Below are positions 5,032 to 5,958 of a stretch of DNA of 5,958 bases, piece after piece. The translations under genes were made by a program, and so were the position numbers. Within the stretch, counting starts at the first letter, position 1. Every line of letters begins with the position of its first letter. The DNA comes from an uncultured Eubacteriales bacterium. Its GTDB lineage: Bacteria > Bacillota > Clostridia > Oscillospirales > Acutalibacteraceae. Below the pieces are notes generated by a model. It did not search any database. It worked only from the letters and a program-made list of their open reading frames with translations, and had not been told where the DNA came from. The DNA lies in assembly GCA_910580045.1 (NCBI GenBank), contig CAJTXF010000109.1:1-5958 (forward strand), given 5' to 3'.

Positions 5032-5790
5032 TGCGCTACGTTCACCTTCCGCGCGGCCCTCAGCACGGCCCTCAGCACGGCCTTCGGCACGGCCTTCTTC
5101 CAAAGCCTCCTTGCGAGTGTAAAACCGCACATCCTCTATTTTCGCCGCCAGGGTCATAAGTCTCTCCACCTTTCCCTTGTCGGATTTGATATCCTCCACA
5201 GCCCGGTCAATCTGTGTCAAGTAGTCTGAACCGGAAATGTCAATGGCCAGCCTGCGATACCTGGCGTTGACATACCGCAAAAACTCCAGTGCTGGTTCGT
5301 TCATGTTCTGAACTGTGAACGCGGCGTTAAGAATGTAGGCGTGGGAGCCGTCCTTATACGTCAAATCCTCCGCGCCTTCAATCACAGATTTACGCTCATA
5401 AAGCGCCAGTCCACGACCATAATAATCGTCCGTGCAGATGAAAATGATGTAGCTCTCTCTAAGCTGCCGGTAGCTCTCAGCCGGTTCCAAGGCCCTTCTG
5501 TCAATACTGCTCTGATAGAATCGGATGCGCCGCTCCAAATCATAGGCGTGGCCGGTCTGCATCTCGATATCATACCGCGTTTCGTCAGCATCTGCCAGAG
5601 CCACATCCAGCCGGACGCCATGCAGTTCAAACCCGTCCTTAATATCCTGCTGTTTCTCGATATAGGTGATCTCCGCAACTTTCTTCTCAAGCACCGCTTC
5701 AAGAAACGGCTTGACGTTCTCTGGCCGGCGCATGACCTCTGAAAACACCAGGTCGTTGGCGAGAGAAATATCATCTATGCTTATGCTCAT
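4921..5790 (-). CDS. Rpn family recombination-promoting nuclease / putative transposase (PD-(D/E)XK superfamily)
   Basis: Predicted DNA endonuclease of the Rpn/PDDEXK_2 group, whose E. coli members cleave DNA, promote RecA-independent recombination and have been linked to phage defence. The 289 residues divide into a nuclease domain (about 1-135), a helical middle, a linker of four GRAE repeats (233-248) and a short helix-turn-helix-like tail (254-289). N-terminal N12-D13-L-V-F16 fits the family opening. The catalytic signature is visible as G58-V-R-L-D62 followed by Y73-D-I-E76-M-Q78, the E-x-Q form common in this family, so the site looks intact. I chose ATG at 5788-5790 because GGGGTGAT lies 4 nt upstream at a proper distance; an in-frame GTG at 5797-5799 (292 residues) overlaps that ribosome site and is less likely. 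It appears monocistronic, with its own promoter at 5855-5883 and terminator at 4714-4751. Despite the 'transposase' name, no terminal inverted repeats flank it. Confidence 0.9.
   Translation of the reverse strand: MSISIDDISLANDLVFSEVMRRPENVKPFLEAVLEKKVAEITYIEKQQDIKDGFELHGVRLDVALADADETRYDIEMQTGHAYDLERRIRFYQSSIDRRALEPAESYRQLRESYIIFICTDDYYGRGLALYERKSVIEGAEDLTYKDGSHAYILNAAFTVQNMNEPALEFLRYVNARYRRLAIDISGSDYLTQIDRAVEDIKSDKGKVERLMTLAAKIEDVRFYTRKEALEEGRAEGRAEGRAEGRAEGERSAMVGLIKRLLEKQKTLEEISDICGLDLDEVKKIAEGE
5047..5094 (-). repeat. Four 12-bp tandem repeats encoding GRAE linker units in the Rpn protein
   Basis: Four adjacent 12-bp units (5083-5094, 5071-5082, 5059-5070, 5047-5058 in the coding direction) each encode Gly-Arg-Ala-Glu. 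The two middle units, GGCCGTGCTGAG, are identical and the outer two differ at a few third positions. Because the unit is a multiple of three, gain or loss of copies keeps the frame and changes only the charged helical linker between the nuclease domain and the C-terminal domain. Confidence 0.92.
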
Positions 5791-5825
5791 GGGAATCACC
5801 CCTTTCTATTATGATAAAAATTCGA

Positions 5826-5854
5826 GTACTTAAAAGCGCTCTTCCTTTAAGTAC
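5826..5854. promoter_or_regulatory. Inverted repeat on the rpn transcription start (operator or leader hairpin)
   Basis: Perfect 9-bp arms GTACTTAAA (5826-5834) and TTTAAGTAC (5846-5854) around an 11-nt centre. The right arm abuts the -10 box (5855-5860) and the predicted start near 5848 falls inside the dyad. A repressor bound here would block RNA polymerase; alternatively, most of the dyad would fold at the 5' end of the mRNA. The ribosome site is about 25 nt further on. Confidence 0.55.
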
Positions 5855-5883
5855 ATTATACCCGAATCTTGCGAAAAAAGCAA
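5855..5883 (-). promoter_or_regulatory. Promoter of the Rpn-family gene
   Basis: A perfect -10 box TATAAT (5855-5860) stands 17 bp from TTGCTT (5878-5883), a -35 box matching the consensus in its first three positions. Predicted start near 5848 gives a leader of roughly 55 nt before the ATG at 5790. Confidence 0.7.
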
Positions 5884-5908
5884 CTATTTTTGCCTACTCA
5901 TTGCCGCC

Positions 5909-5921
5909 CTCCGGCGCGGAG
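5909..5921 (-). repeat. Small GC hairpin after the partial upstream gene
   Basis: CTCCG-CGC-CGGAG on the minus strand forms a 5-bp stem with a 3-nt loop, six nucleotides after the stop of the partial gene at the right edge. It lacks an adjacent T run; the nearest one (a six-T run within the rpn -35 region) is about 30 nt away, so termination here is doubtful. Confidence 0.25.
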
Positions 5922-5926
5922 CCGTC

Positions 5927-5958
5927 CTACTTCTCCATCGCCCGCTCCACCAGCCGGG
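5927..5958 (-). CDS. C-terminal end of an unidentified gene (partial, cut by the window edge)
   Basis: On the minus strand one frame entering from the right edge reads RLVERAMEK and stops at TAG (5927-5929). Its composition is typical of an amphipathic C-terminal helix, and it ends just before a hairpin and the rpn promoter. The other two frames give Gly/Arg- or Trp/Arg-rich text and stop later. Only nine residues are visible, so neither the identity nor the reality of the gene can be settled here. Confidence 0.35.
   Translation of the reverse strand, partial: RLVERAMEK

Noticed and set aside
5047..5094. Short tandem repeats as a CRISPR array
   Set aside because: The units are contiguous 12-mers without spacers and lie in frame inside a coding sequence.
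4739..5122. Plus-strand frame with an ARPS repeat
   Set aside because: The ARPS repeat is just the complement of the 12-bp repeats encoding GRAE in the Rpn gene; the frame spans the terminator and 3' untranslated region and has no ribosome site.
4921..5799. GTG at 5797-5799 as the start of the Rpn protein
   Set aside because: The GTG lies within the ribosome-binding sequence that serves the ATG at 5788-5790, leaving no spacing of its own; it would add only three residues.
4714..5854. Rpn gene as an autonomous transposon bounded by inverted repeats
   Set aside because: The hairpin arms at 4721-4751 and 5826-5854 are unrelated to each other, and no matching terminal repeats or target duplications were seen around the gene.

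Overview
The window reads as a chromosomal segment of a Gram-positive, gut-type Firmicute, probably Clostridia/Oscillospiraceae-like. This is an inference from three things: a lipoprotein-anchored CUT1 sugar importer with strong AGGAGG-type ribosome sites, sigma-A type promoters, and a GC-moderate, intergenic-AT-rich composition. All convincing genes lie on the minus strand, so the biological order runs from right to left.

Right edge (5958 to 5800): about ten codons of the 3' end of an unknown gene, a small GC hairpin, and then a promoter (TTGCTT, 17 bp, TATAAT) for the next gene. A 9-bp-arm inverted repeat sits on its predicted transcription start.

5790 to 4921: an Rpn/PD-(D/E)XK family protein (recombination-promoting nuclease or putative transposase family). 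It has an N-terminal nuclease domain with D62 and E76-x-Q78, a linker of four GRAE repeats encoded by 12-bp tandem DNA repeats, and a short helical C-terminal domain. Just after the repeats there is an internal ATG with its own Shine-Dalgarno sequence. It would produce a 36-residue C-terminal peptide, the arrangement known for intragenic antitoxins (RpnS) in Escherichia coli. This is the most interesting signal in the window.

4920 to 4000: 921 bases without a convincing gene. From right to left it holds a repeat-rich 3' untranslated stretch, a rho-independent terminator for the rpn transcript, a stretch with an 11-bp-arm hairpin and broken reading frames, an AT-rich palindrome, a strong extended -10 promoter for the transporter operon, operator-like direct and inverted repeats just downstream of the predicted start, and a leader of about 240 nt.

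3999 to 199: a three-gene ABC importer operon of the LplA-LplB-LplC / YtcQ-YteP-YtcP type: solute-binding lipoprotein, permease 1, permease 2. The lipoprotein would capture an oligosaccharide outside the membrane and the two permeases would form the channel. No ATPase is encoded here, so a shared MsmX-type ATPase encoded elsewhere is inferred. A strong rho-independent terminator between the binding-protein gene and the permease genes would make the binding protein more abundant than the permeases. The window ends (198 to 1) in a short AT-rich spacer with one hairpin and no gene.
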